A stretch of 64,000 bases of DNA from Gerris lacustris (lineage: Eukaryota > Arthropoda > Insecta > Hemiptera > Gerridae). Position 1 is the first letter of the stretch. Every line of letters begins with the position of its first letter. The stretch lies in assembly GCA_951217055.1 (NCBI GenBank), contig OX578280.1, positions 6,696,001 through 6,760,000 on the forward strand, given 5' to 3'. Positions 31,671 through 42,600 of this stretch are shown here, piece after piece. The position numbers were made by a program, and so were the translations under genes. The notes under the pieces were generated by a model, which did not search any database, was not told the DNA's origin, and saw nothing but the letters and a program-made list of their open reading frames with translations.

Positions 31671-34600
31671 AACATCTGTCTGTCAATTGTGAGTTTGGTG
31701 TTCATTTAGATAGAGCCTTAAGGGATCAACTAGTAGTCGGTTTGAGTGAAAAGCCTATGATAAACAGGCTGTTGTTAGAAGATAACACCCTGTCGTTTGA
31801 TAAAGCCTGTCAAATAGTTTTAGATATGGAAAGTGCCAGTAGGTCTGCGGCGACGATTATGTCTTCAAATAGTGATAGTGCTGCTGAGCCATCTCAAGTC
31901 ATAAATGATGTGCTTGGAGTTGATAAGTCACAGTCTACGTCTCAAAGTCGTTCAAGGAGTCAGCAGAGAAGTGTTAAAGATTCCAGAAATCGGTCTTTCT
32001 CAAGGAATAGAAGCAAGTTTAGGTCAAAACCTCAAGGTCAGTCTGGAAAGCTCTGTGAGTCTTGTTATTCAAAACATCAACCTAGTAATTGTCCTTCTAA
32101 AGCATGGACATGTTTTTCCTGTTCAAATCGAGGTCATACTGCAAAATTCTGTCCAAAGAAGAAGTTTCATAACTGTTCAGTTGAGCTAGAGTGTCATAGT
32201 TTGTCAACTGCATCGGTGTCTGGACCGGCTATGTCATCAGTCTTAGTCAACGGGAAGTCTTTGGAGTTTGTCTGTGACACTGGATCAGTTCGTACAATAG
32301 TCCCAGTAAGGATGTTTACAAATAAGGTGTCAAGGAATTTTGATATGAAGCGTTTTCAAAGTAAGTTGGTTGCTGCAAATGGTCAAGAAATGCCTGTCGT
32401 AGGTGAAGTTACTGTAAATGTTAAAGCTGGAAATTGTAGAGTGTATAGTCTGCCACTGCTGTTAACACAAACTAATACAGAGAAGGCTCTGATGGGAAGA
32501 GACTGGTTGGATAAACTGTGTCCTGGTTGGAGAGAAAAAATTTGTTCAGTGTTTGGTAAGGTTAGTGATGAGTGTAGTCGTTTGTCTAGTCAAGTCTTAA
32601 GTACAAATATTACAAGTAATGTTATATCACTCTCAGAGTTAGAAGGTCAGTTTCCTTATGCATTTTCTAAGTTAGATAACGATAAGCCCATAAGAAAGTT
32701 TGAAGCAGACATACTTGTTAGTAAAGATGCTGTACCTAAGTTCTGTAAAGCTTATGAAGTGCCTTATGCGCTTAGGCAAGAGATGAAGCAGGAACTTGAT
32801 CGGTTAGAGTCGTTAAGTATTATTAGTAAAGTTAGGTATAGTAAGTGGGCATCTCCTTTAGTCTGTGTCCCAAAGAAGTCTGGTAAGATACGTCTATGTG
32901 CCGATTTAAAGGCCAATCTAAACAAATATGTAGTAACCGATCACTATCCTATTCCCCTTCCTGAAGACCTTTTTCAAAAAGTGCAAGGGTGTAAGGTTTT
33001 TTGTAGGATAGATTTAACGAATGCTTACTTGCAGTTACAAATAAATAAAAAATGTAGACATTATTTAACTGTTAATACTATATTTGGTTTGTACCGGTTT
33101 AATAGGGTTTGTTTCGGTCTTTCTGCTTCTCCTACCATATTTCAGTCTGTTATGGATAGAGTTATAGATGGTGTAGAAAATTGTGGGGCTTTCCAGGATG
33201 ATATTATTTTAGGGGGTGAAGATCTAGAGTCTTGTAAGTCAGTTTTACTGCAGGTACTGTCACGTCTTAATCAGTATAATATTAAAATAAACACTGATAA
33301 GTGTGAGTTTTTTAAGGAAGAACTTGAGTATTTAGGGTATCAGCTCAGTGGTAAGGGCTTGTCTCCTTCAAAATCAAAGGTAGAAAAAATAGTGAATTTT
33401 CCACGACCTAATAATATTACACAACTCAAGTCATATTTAGGTATTTTTAACTATTATCGTAAGTTTGTTAGATTAGCACCTGATGTTTTAGAACCTTTAC
33501 ATCGTCTCCTGCGTAAAGGGATATCTTGGGTTTGGTCTGAAGATTGTGAACAAGCTTTTGTTCATAGTAAAAATCTGATTTCTGAGCAGTGTCTATTGGT
33601 CTTATTTGACCCTTCTAAACCTATAGTATTGTCTTGTGATAGTAGTAGTTATGGTGTCGGTGCTGTTATTAGCAATGTTATTGATGGTACAGAGTACCCA
33701 GTTGCTTTTGAGTCTGCTACGTTGAATAATGCTCAAAGAAATTATAGCCAGTTACATCGTGAAGCACTAGCAATCATTTTTGGAGTCACAAAGTTTCATA
33801 AATATTTAGCAGGTAACAAGTTCATTATTTATACTGATCATGAACCACTTAAGTCTATTTTTTCTGAGAATAAAAAAATACCCCAGATGGCAGCTTCTCG
33901 GTTATTAAGATGGTCTATAATATTATCTTCCTATAATTATGTTATTCAATACAAAAAAGGTTCAAATTTGCAAAATGCAGATGTTATGTCTAGGTTACCG
34001 AGTGAAATCACTGTTGATAAGTCAATAACCTTCCCTACTTGTAATTTTATTTATATGTCTACACCTCTTTTGTCTTATACTGAGCTAGCTGAAGCTACTA
34101 CTAAAGATAGTGTTTTAAGTCAAATTTTTAAATTTATTAAGGATGGTTGGCCACAATTAAGCTTGTTGTCTTCTGAGTGTAAGAAATATTATAAAATAAG
34201 AAATTATCTTGCTTTGTTAGAAAATTGTGTTATGTATGGCAATAGGGTAGTAGTACCATGTAAGTTAAGACAACAAGTACTTAAGATTCTTCATAATGAT
34301 CACACAGGTGTGGTTCGTTCAAAGCTCATGGCTAGGTCTTATGTGTGGTGGTTTAACATGGACAATGATATCGAGTTCATGATAAAGTGCTGCAAAATTT
34401 GTCAGCAAACGCAAAATGCTAGTCCACCAAAAGTTAAATCGTGGCCTGAGTCTACAAGTCCTTGGTATAGAGTTCATACAGATTTATTAGAATGCCATGG
34501 AGCTAAGTTATTGTTGATAGTTGATGATTATACTAAGTGGGTTGAGTGTTTTATTTTAAAAGATTCAAAATTGTCTTCTGTTTTATCTAAATTTAATGAG

Positions 34601-35461
34601 TGTTTTTCCAGGTTTTCTGTCCCTAAGGTGTTGGTGTCCGATAATGGACCGCCATATAATTCAGTTGGTTTAGTTGAGTTTTGTAAGGAGAGAGGGATAA
34701 AGCTAATTCATACAGCTCCCTATAATCCTCGTTCTAATGGTTTGGCAGAGAGGGAGGTTCAGACAGTTAAAAAAATCTTATTAAAGTCCGTCTTGTCAGG
34801 GGATAGTAGTGTTCCTTTACAAACACGTTTGGAACAGTGTTTATATTCTATTAGATCTACTCCTTCTACTGTTACAGGAGTGTCTCCTATGAGTAGGATG
34901 TTGTCCTTTGAACCAACAACACCTTTGTCGTTGTGTAATCCTAAAAATAATAATTATAAAAATAATAAAAATCTTGTTAAGCCTAGAGTAGTTACTGGAA
35001 AGAAAGATAATAAAAAAAGTGTTAGATTTAATTTTAAATCAGGAGAAAATAAGTTATGTAGAAATAAAAATAAGTTTGTTGAGTTTGATAAAGTACTTGT
35101 TTGTTTAAGTTACTTAAAGAGTCCAGTAAAATGGCACCCTGGTAGAATAATAAAAAGACTAGGAAATGTTGTATATTTGGTTAAGTTATCATCAGGTTTT
35201 ATAAAAAAAGTTCATGTATCTCAATTAAAGAAAAGTTTGTTAAAAAATAATTGTCATGATAGTTTTAAGTTTAGTGAGAGAAAATTTGACAGTGGTTGTG
35301 ATATAAATCCTAGTATTCATTATAAGGTATCTCATAGTAGGCCAAATGACAGTGTTGAACAGCCTAGTCAAGTTAATGATTTGACAGATTCAAATAGTAG
35401 AAGTAGACCTGTACGTACTATCAAACCACCTCAGAGATTTTCTCACAGTGATTATTCATAA
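31667..35461 (+). CDS. Gag C-terminus plus Pol polyprotein of the gypsy element
   Basis: 1264 codons. Residues about 1-55 finish Gag (FGVHLDRALRDQLVVGLSEK). A Ser/Arg-rich linker and two Cys-rich knuckles (residues about 130-163) follow. The protease active site is DTGS at 204-207. In RT, D449 and the FQDD box (509-512) are the metal-binding aspartates; Phe replaces the usual Tyr. RNase H starts near 650 (CDSSSYGVGAVIS). The integrase has an HHCC finger (HNDHTG.. CCKICQ), catalytic regions HTDLLE, SDNGPPY and NGLAERE, and a GPY/F-like C-terminus (KWHPGRIIKRLGNVVYLVKL). All catalytic residues appear intact. Confidence 0.9.
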   Translation: MKHLSVNCEFGVHLDRALRDQLVVGLSEKPMINRLLLEDNTLSFDKACQIVLDMESASRSAATIMSSNSDSAAEPSQVINDVLGVDKSQSTSQSRSRSQQRSVKDSRNRSFSRNRSKFRSKPQGQSGKLCESCYSKHQPSNCPSKAWTCFSCSNRGHTAKFCPKKKFHNCSVELECHSLSTASVSGPAMSSVLVNGKSLEFVCDTGSVRTIVPVRMFTNKVSRNFDMKRFQSKLVAANGQEMPVVGEVTVNVKAGNCRVYSLPLLLTQTNTEKALMGRDWLDKLCPGWREKICSVFGKVSDECSRLSSQVLSTNITSNVISLSELEGQFPYAFSKLDNDKPIRKFEADILVSKDAVPKFCKAYEVPYALRQEMKQELDRLESLSIISKVRYSKWASPLVCVPKKSGKIRLCADLKANLNKYVVTDHYPIPLPEDLFQKVQGCKVFCRIDLTNAYLQLQINKKCRHYLTVNTIFGLYRFNRVCFGLSASPTIFQSVMDRVIDGVENCGAFQDDIILGGEDLESCKSVLLQVLSRLNQYNIKINTDKCEFFKEELEYLGYQLSGKGLSPSKSKVEKIVNFPRPNNITQLKSYLGIFNYYRKFVRLAPDVLEPLHRLLRKGISWVWSEDCEQAFVHSKNLISEQCLLVLFDPSKPIVLSCDSSSYGVGAVISNVIDGTEYPVAFESATLNNAQRNYSQLHREALAIIFGVTKFHKYLAGNKFIIYTDHEPLKSIFSENKKIPQMAASRLLRWSIILSSYNYVIQYKKGSNLQNADVMSRLPSEITVDKSITFPTCNFIYMSTPLLSYTELAEATTKDSVLSQIFKFIKDGWPQLSLLSSECKKYYKIRNYLALLENCVMYGNRVVVPCKLRQQVLKILHNDHTGVVRSKLMARSYVWWFNMDNDIEFMIKCCKICQQTQNASPPKVKSWPESTSPWYRVHTDLLECHGAKLLLIVDDYTKWVECFILKDSKLSSVLSKFNECFSRFSVPKVLVSDNGPPYNSVGLVEFCKERGIKLIHTAPYNPRSNGLAEREVQTVKKILLKSVLSGDSSVPLQTRLEQCLYSIRSTPSTVTGVSPMSRMLSFEPTTPLSLCNPKNNNYKNNKNLVKPRVVTGKKDNKKSVRFNFKSGENKLCRNKNKFVEFDKVLVCLSYLKSPVKWHPGRIIKRLGNVVYLVKLSSGFIKKVHVSQLKKSLLKNNCHDSFKFSERKFDSGCDINPSIHYKVSHSRPNDSVEQPSQVNDLTDSNSRSRPVRTIKPPQRFSHSDYS

Positions 35462-35549
35462 ATTGTTAATTATATAATATTTGTTAAAATTGTGAGAAGT
35501 TTAATTAGTTAATTTTGTTAATTGTAGTTGTCAGTTTTGGTGGGAGTAA

Positions 35550-35713
35550 TGATATGTATCGATAGTATGTATATCGATATATATCGAGTGATCTATTTTG
35601 TGTATGTTTTGTAAAACAATTTGTTCTAATAAATATGGCAGCTTGTCAAGTTAACTTAGTCTTTTGTGTTTGTCTCTTATTCAATTAATCTATATTGTTC
35701 CGTTTACATATTA
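35550..35713 (+). repeat. 3' LTR of the 31-kb gypsy element
   Basis: 164 bp with one difference from the 5' LTR, preceded by a purine-rich GGTGGGAG tract that may serve as the polypurine primer. Confidence 0.92.
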
Positions 35714-35788
35714 CCCCCAAGTTACATTCATTTATCTCAAACCGTTCAGAAGTTAAGAGGGGTGGGGGAAACTTTTGGACCACCCTTT

Positions 35789-36444
35789 ATATAATGTTAG
35801 TGAAAAAAAAATTGTTCCGAATTTATTTACTTCATATAAATGAAAACCAACTAGAGATCTGATCTTAAACCTATAAAAGGACAAATCTTTGTACAACGGA
35901 TTTCGTCAACACAGAATCTAAACCGTGCCATCAATATATTTGAAATAATATAAATAATATAATCGATAAATAATAAAATCGATATTTCCTGTTTTTGCTG
36001 TCATTCAATGTTTATCTATCATAAATTTGAGACCTGGCAAAATGAAGATTGCGTAAATATGGGATATGGCAAAACAAATAAAATAACTTGCGGATTTTTT
36101 CAAAACTAACTTTCCGTACAGCAAAATTTGCTTAAAAACCAATTAAATTCTAATGAAAGAAGGCTAAAAGTATTAAAATAATGCAGTGTCATAGTGTTCT
36201 GAGCTGTTCTAAAAGTTTCAAATGTCTAGCTACTTGTAAAGTTAGTTAAAAATCGATTGCAAGATTTGTACCGGACAAACAAACAAACAAAGAAGCAAGC
36301 TAATAAAAACGTAGTAAAAAATTATTAACAGGTTCATTGCTGTCACAGCTCATTTGTGAAGCTCAAAATGCTTTTAGCTTTAACTTCTGCTGCCATATTT
36401 CCACAAAGGACATCATTTGTGTCTCTTTTTTTAAACCTAATTAT
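35789..36444. other. Intergenic stretch, nothing recognised
   Basis: AT-rich and without exon or transposon border. The (ACAA)n-like text at about 36279-36292 is a minor simple repeat. Confidence 0.45.
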
Positions 36445-37124
36445 GAGGAGCCTAGTATCAAAGACGGACATTCGACATTTTTTCCGAATTTCAGTTATCG
36501 ATTGTTTCTTATAGATTTTTGGCCGCTGTATCAGATTCTTCTATCCATTTGCATCAAAAATGACCAGAAAAGGGGTAAAAATGCAGTAATATTTGTAGTT
36601 TTGTTTCAAATACAGACAAGTCAACACGCCTTTTGCTTCAAAAGTGGACATAACCTAAACAGCCAACTCGTTCCCATGATGTACTGCGGCCTTTAACATC
36701 TGAATACCTACTCCTACCATATTTGGCATACATGTTTAGAAAAATTATACCCTGAGGGGAAATCGAGAAATTAATTTTAGCTCTAAATTTGGGGGCACTA
36801 CCCCCAAAAACTCTGAAAAAATTATTTATCCAATATTATTATTCTAACAATTTTTTTTTCCACGTCATTTTGCTTCAAAAACGGACAAAACGTGGTTTTT
36901 GTTTCAAAAGCGGACAACTCCACTTTTTAACTCCATTTTGCAGCTAAAATATCAAATAAATTCACGTTTTCAGTACTTCTAACTAGTTTTGAGTCTATTA
37001 AGAAAAAAAAAAAAAAAAAAAAAAAATCATAGCTCTAGCACCTGTAGAATTTGAGCTACAGTTTTTCGGCTCTCCTGTAAAATTTTGAAATGTGCTCTTG
37101 TCCGTCTTTGATACTAAGCTCCTC
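36445..37124. mobile_element. Family Z DNA transposon (MITE), copy 1
   Basis: The ends GAGGAGCCTAGTATCAAAGA and TCTTTGATACTAAGCTCCTC are inverted repeats of about 25 bp. The interior (about 630 bp) has no transposase. It shares the GCTCTAAATTTGGGGGCA core with repeat Y. A second copy is at 49658-50350 in the opposite orientation. Confidence 0.75.
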
Positions 37125-37501
37125 ATATATGTATAATGTATGCATTTAAAATAATAATAGGGGTAAGTAATAAACAGGAGATTAGACTCCGGTCCATACA
37201 GAAAGTCTTCAACAACTACTACGTTAGAAGGTAGCTTGAACAGGTGGCAGGACTGTGGACTGAACTGCACAGTGATTACTGTTAACAAACTAAGCTGCTG
37301 CACTCCTAGAGGGTGCAGTAAAAACCAACATTTTCTTTAATCGCTTTTTAAGCACAAACCTTATCGAATTTGAAAGAATTCAAAAAATCGCAGACACCAC
37401 TCATTACAAAATAAAAAATCCTGTACTTGCCAGCAATCAACTAAAAGGGTATTTGTTTTTTCTTCAACAAATGTTGTTAAAATTAACACCTTTTTAAATT
37501 G
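37125..37501. other. Intergenic stretch, nothing recognised
   Basis: No repeat border or exon is seen. Confidence 0.4.
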
Positions 37502-37586
37502 TAAATTATAATTAATTTTTGATGGATTTTTAGGTGTGTATTTAAAAATAAAAACTAGATGATTTTCATTTCTTTTTTAATTTGTG

Positions 37587-37616
37587 AGACGTTTCGACCC
37601 TCTAAGGTCATCTTCC
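37587..37616 (-). repeat. Hairpin motif copy (left palindrome arm)
   Basis: On the minus strand: GGAAGAT, stem GACCT, loop TAGA, stem GGGTC, then GAAACGTC. Confidence 0.55.
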
Positions 37617-37941
37617 CATCACATCCTTTTTCATTAATTGATGTGTTGTGTAGTCACATTGAATTTTTTTTTTGTCAATTATATTTAGATTAATAATAAA
37701 ATCATAATCCTCTGTAAGATTCGTCAAATTTTTATTACATAATAAAATTAGCTTAACTAATTAAAGCTTATCTAATATTTTTAATCAAAATTTTTTAATT
37801 AGTTAAGCTAATTTTATTATGTAATAAAAATTTGACGAATCTTACAGAGGATTATGATTTTATTATTAATCTAAATATAATTGACAAAAAAAAATTCAAT
37901 GTGACTACACAACACATCAATTAATGAAAAAGGATGTGATG

Positions 37942-37971
37942 GGAAGATGACCTTAGAGGGTCGAAACGTCT
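37942..37971 (+). repeat. Hairpin motif copy (right palindrome arm)
   Basis: Mirror image of the copy at 37587-37616. The outer TGTGA/TCACA pairing is also possible. Confidence 0.55.
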
Positions 37972-38056
37972 CACAAATTAAAAAAGAAATGAAAATCATC
38001 TAGTTTTTATTTTTAAATACACACCTAAAAATCCATCAAAAATTAATTATAATTTA

Positions 38057-39399
38057 AAAGGGTATTCTAAAATATACTTCTTCGGTCATAAAAATTCATA
38101 TTTTCTTCACATTATTATTATTTATTTATTTTACTAAAATATGTATAAAAAGTTGCACTTTGGAGGAACAAGGCGTGCATATTACCCTTTAACATCTTAG
38201 GTATGCACTTAATTGGTTCTTTTGGCGGTAAAATGACCGCCATTTTGGAAACACAATGTATATTTTTAATCTCAATTTCAATACCTTTAAATGATACACC
38301 ACTCAAAAATCACGAAAAATAAAAATTTAATGGACACCATAGTTACAGCCACCTAAAATTTATATAAAAATTTGACTTTTTTACTTTAACTCCCGAAAAT
38401 ATCATTCGCCCACAGAGAAGTATATTTATGTATTTTTTCCACATTTTTAGGACCTTTACTTATGGTGGAGTGGGGAAATTTTTTTTTTGGGAGGGGGGGT
38501 TGTTATGGTAATTTGGGGGGTAAAATGGCCGCCATTTTGAAACGCGATATTTATTTGTAATCTACATTTCAATACCTTTAAAAAATGATACCTTACTCAA
38601 AAATTAAACAAAGAAAAAAAAAAAAAAAAAAAATGTTGAAATCAGTTTGCTATTGCAGGTTGATCAAAGAAATTTTGAGTTGTGAAGTTCGCAATTTTTT
38701 TTTTTTTTTTTTGGGCAAAAAAGTTTTACTTGTATACCAAATTTCAAATCTCTAGCTACAATAGGTAGCGAGATATGATCCAAGATGCGATGGATGGATA
38801 AATTGCAAAAAAGCATAAGAGTTTCTAGGATGACCTTGAAACCCTAAAAAAAAACCAAAAAATTGTCTTTACCAAAAAAATTTCAAAATTAAGGCAGACA
38901 TTAAGTTGAAATATGGAGGACTTATTTATCTAACAGAAAAGTGCCATCGGTGCAAATTTCAGTTCGATCGGCAAAATTATTTTTGTCATTAAATTTTCAA
39001 AGTCAAAATGATTAAAAATGGCAGCAGATATAAAAGCGAAATTTAGTGGAAATGTTTGTCTCATAAAGAGGTATAATTGGTGAAAATGTCAGTGCAATCT
39101 GAAATTTTGTTGACTTTTTACTGATTCAGCAAAATAGGCTAATGAAGTCACAATTTTTTTCCGGGGAGCACATCATGCAAGGACTGATTTTTGTTCCAAG
39201 TTTCAACTCTCTAGCATAAAAACTGTGGTAGTTATTTGTGGCACAGACAGACATACAGTCACACAGACATCCAGCTAAAAATCACTCAAATCCTCTTGAA
39301 AATTCCCAAAATTGATAATTCCGTTGAAATATTGGTTTCGGATTATTTGGGTGGAAAAAAAATATAAAAAAACTCTTCAATATTGTAAAAAGAATTTAA
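38057..39399. repeat. Decayed repeats 3' of the second gene
   Basis: Two direct copies of a block of about 95 bp (GCCGCCATTTT..TTTCAATACCTTTAAA) are at about 38226-38320 and 38519-38612. From about 38640 to 39360 the text is a diverged relative of repeat X (GACATCCAGCTAAAAATCAC, GATAATTCCGTTGAAAT). There is no gene. Confidence 0.5.
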
Positions 39400-39405
39400 T
39401 TTATT
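39400..39405 (-). terminator. Possible polyadenylation signal of the second gene
   Basis: AATAAA on the minus strand, 211 nt past the stop at 39616. Position only; no transcript evidence. Confidence 0.3.
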
Positions 39406-39615
39406 TAACCATTTTAAAAGATATATTTAATAATATCATATTGCTTCTAGACTGAGGAAATTAAATACTATGATGAGGAACATAATAATAAATCTTAATT
39501 TTAACAGTCTTGTTTAAATAATGTAAATAAATTAAATATTAATATTGCAATATTAACTATACATTAAAAATAAATATTTTACAAAAAAAACGAGTCAAGA
39601 TATAAAAATATGCAA

Positions 39616-39696
39616 TCATGATATTTTAACATCACTTGGGTTATCTCTTAGGCACCTTTCAACTTTACACCAGGTAAGTCTCACATCTCGAAATAA
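39616..39696 (-). CDS. Second gene, terminal exon
   Basis: 27 codons including TGA, phase 0: LFRDVRLTWCKVERCLRDNP and on. The acceptor is a long T tract plus CAG. It directly extends the ADQPFLSQ end of the previous exon. Confidence 0.8.
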   Translation of the reverse strand, partial: LFRDVRLTWCKVERCLRDNPSDVKIS

Positions 39697-42600
39697 CTGA
39701 AAAAAAAAAAAATAAATAAAATAAATAAATAATAAATAATAAATAAAAATAATTAAAATTTATGCTTTGGTTGGACTATTCATAGCAATCTAAATTTTTT
39801 AAAATTATTAAGGTCTTCCAGTGACTATGTCTCAATAAGTGTAAGCCAAGAACAATAAGTCTGTACAAATCATTATAATCTGTAGCTATTATACAGGGTG
39901 GTCCAAAAGTCGCTCCCCCCCCCCCTCTTAAATTTTGAACGGTTTGAGATAAGTTAATGAATCTTGGGGAATCTCTATCATGCAAAGGGAAGTTTCTTTT
40001 CATGCAATCGCCCACTAGGGGCAATCACCCACTTTGTCCCCAGCCCACACAACTTCAAAATTTTAAATTTGAATGTATATTTTTAATAGCATGTTTGGAT
40101 TCTACGGTGAAAAATAATAAACCTGGGGCAAAATAGAGGCAGGGCCGTCGCGAGGGCGGGGCGACCGGGGCGGTCGCCCCGGGCGCCACGAGCAAGGGGG
40201 CGCCTTAGAAGTTTGAAAAATTATTTTTAATACTGTACTATTTGCAATTGAGACATTTTTTTAAGGTTCAGCATTGGGGTGTTCCGGTAATGTGGGACCG
40301 AGTCTTTCTTTGTCACTGTTCCGACAGTGCCGCAATGTCTCTAATGCTTACCGGAACTTTTATCGATTAGGTTGGACCGGGAATGGAACGAGTCTGGTAT
40401 GTATATCGGTATCGGTTCTTATACCGAAGACCGACGCCGTCCCGACAAGTTTAGCAGTACTCACGGTACTGTATCTAGTCAACTCTATTAAGCGTTAGAT
40501 TAAGACATAGGCAGAAAGGACGTATATACCAATCTCTAGATAAGCCTTAGAATATGTTGTTTTTTATGGAACGAAGTTCCTTATTTTTTTTCTAAATGAT
40601 GATAAGTGATGATTTGAAAATGAGGTGAAATGATTTTAAAGTTTAAAGTCGTATAAATAAATTTATTTAACGCAAAACGTTTAGTCCTATGTATAAATTA
40701 TAACATAAAATGCCCTTTTTAAAAACATATAAAACATTTATTAGTCTTTTAACTTTTCCTCACCTATGGTAGGAAAAGTTATGTTATCACCCAACAATAT
40801 TGTTGAGATACCAACTGAATTGTCCGTTTTGGGTATTTTTAAGACCTCCTGAGTGGTTTTCAGCATGACGTCTGTATGTGTGTTATATCATCGTAGCGCC
40901 TAGGATATAACCTAGAGAGTTGAAACTTGGCAGAAAAATCAGTCCTTACTTTTAGTTAAGCCACCCAGAAAATCAACATTTTCACCATGTTGAACCCAGT
41001 TTGCTGAGTCAGCAAACATTTTAAAAAACGTAAAAAATCGAAAAGTGGTCCGATCGAGTTGAAATTTGGCATGAATGTGCCTCTCTGTATTACAAACAAA
41101 TACACCAAATTTAATTTTGATATTGGCCGCCATTTTGAAGTTGTCGATTTTTTAATTTTGACGATTATTAATACCGAAAAGTATAAATACATTTTTTAGC
41201 ATATACCATATCGTTGGAACCGATAAAAAGTAAGAATTAAAAAAAAAAGATATTCCATTTATTAGTTTAACAAGTACCTATAAGCGAACATAATTATTAA
41301 TTAGTGCGATACTTTTGTTAAATGTCAAAGTTTGTTTGTCAAAATACCGCCAAAATTCAAATAAAATAAATAAATTAAATAAATAAATTAAATAAATAAA
41401 TTAAATAAATAAATAAAAATAATGTACAAACATTTTTTTGAAAAATGATCAGTTAGTTCAAAACGGTCACCCATCCAAGTACTAACCCGCTTAATGCTGC
41501 TTCGCAGCAGGAGGCCACTTTAGTGGCCTCCAAACTGAGGAAAAGTTCCGATGTACCCCATACCAGAATTTTTTTGTTAATCACTGTTATTCTCTATACT
41601 ATGAAGTTTCAATATAAGTGTTATCATATAGGTCTATCATAATTTGAAAGCGGAAGTTTGGAATATGATGGCTAATTTAAATAGTTTCCTCTATATATTT
41701 CCTATTCTAATTCCTTCACTGTACTTTAGCTAATTTTGGCGGAAAAAATAATCAAGCAATAACTATATTTCTTCATTTCAATGTAATAATTATTGGTAGA
41801 CTACTGTATTAGTTAATCGTTGGTCTATCGTAGTTCTATAGTACAATAGGCAATTGTACAATAGTATAGTGTATAATTTTGCTTTTCACTTTTTTTGGGG
41901 GGGGGGGGGCGCTTTGCTAAGGCTCGCCCCGGGCGCCCGATGTTCTCGCGACGGCCCTGAATGGAGGTTGCCCCTAGTACGCGAGTGGATGAATACACAC
42001 TTCTCTTCACATAGTACAGATCCTCTAAGTTTCATTACTTTATCTAAGTGTTTTTATTTTTAACTATTTCGGAAGGGTTATTTTGCTATCTTTGCCCCCC
42101 TGTAGGAGGCAAAATGTTGGAGATAGAAAAATAGTTTCAAGTAAAAGTTTATTATTTTTCACCGTAGAATCCAAACATGCTATCAAAAATATACATTCAA
42201 ATTTGAAATTTTGAAGTTTGATTGCCTGGGGGCAAATGGGTGGTTGCCCCTAGTGGGTGATTGCATGAAAACAAACTTACCTTTGCATGGTAGAAATCCC
42301 CAAGTTTCAATAATTTATCTCAAACCGTACAAAAGTTAAGAGGGGGAGGAGACTTTTGGACCACCCTGTATGTACACTTGTCTGTATATAAATCATAAAT
42401 TGTTGCAAAGGCCATTAATCTATTAATTATATAAGTTACCTTTGCAAGCCTCCTGGTTATGGGGTTTATTTCCTGTATAGGGGTTGCACACTTGAATTAG
42501 ATTCAAGTAAACTTTCAAATACTGCTTTGGCACTGACGATGACATATACCATAGATTCAAAGCTCTTTATAGCAATAAAGTAATCGAGGGTAGATTTAAG

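Larger units (their letters stand above)
31083..35713 (+). mobile_element. Ty3/gypsy-type LTR retrotransposon, 4631 bp, young
   Basis: It has two 164-bp LTRs (163 of 164 positions equal), a 5-bp target duplication CCCCC (31078-31082 and 35714-35718), a primer-site-like tract TTGGCGACGAGG (31247-31258) and gag-pol in the order Gag, protease, RT, RNase H, integrase. No envelope gene is present, so it is a retrotransposon and not an errantivirus. Gag is disrupted (see the Gag entry). Confidence 0.92.
31021..35788. repeat. Repeat family T copy interrupted by an LTR element
   Basis: The left remnant (31021-31082) holds GTTGCTCCTAGTGGGCGATT and GAGATCC. The right remnant (35714-35788) holds CCCAAGTTACATTCATTTAT and ends CTTTTGGACCACCC. 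The same text is continuous at 42235-42368, which shows that the LTR element inserted into this repeat. Confidence 0.65.
37502..38056. repeat. Near-perfect 555-bp palindrome
   Basis: The left arm (37502-37762) and right arm (37797-38056) are reverse complements of about 260 bp. The only difference I found is a run of 10 T versus 9 A. The spacer is 34 bp. Each arm carries a hairpin motif with GTCGAAACGTC. There is no ORF. Confidence 0.9.
40140..41959. mobile_element. hAT-like element with CAGGGCCGTCGCGAG ends, 1820 bp
   Basis: The left end CAGGGCCGTCGCGAG and the right end CTCGCGACGGCCCTG are perfect inverted repeats, followed inward by GGGCGCC-rich text. The flanks AATAGAGG and AATGGAGG match at 7 of 8 positions, as expected for an aged 8-bp duplication. 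It carries a reverse copy of repeat X and a G run near 41898. No transposase is seen. Confidence 0.65.
39894..42368. mobile_element. Repeat family T foldback with a nested hAT-type element
   Basis: The outer ends CAGGGTGGTCCAAAAG and CTTTTGGACCACCCTG are inverted repeats bordered by TA. The two halves are diverged inverted copies (CAATCGCCCACTAGGGGCAA versus TTGCCCCTAGTGGGTGATTG). The element at 40140-41959 is inserted between them. It lies in the last intron of the second gene. Confidence 0.65.

Noticed and set aside
31905..32189. 94-codon frame overlapping the gypsy Pol region
   Set aside because: Alternate frame within the Ser/Arg-rich Gag linker; no independent motif.
31083..35713. Endogenous retrovirus or errantivirus with envelope
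   Set aside because: The pol ORF ends at 35461 and only 88 bp separate it from the 3' LTR; no envelope gene exists.
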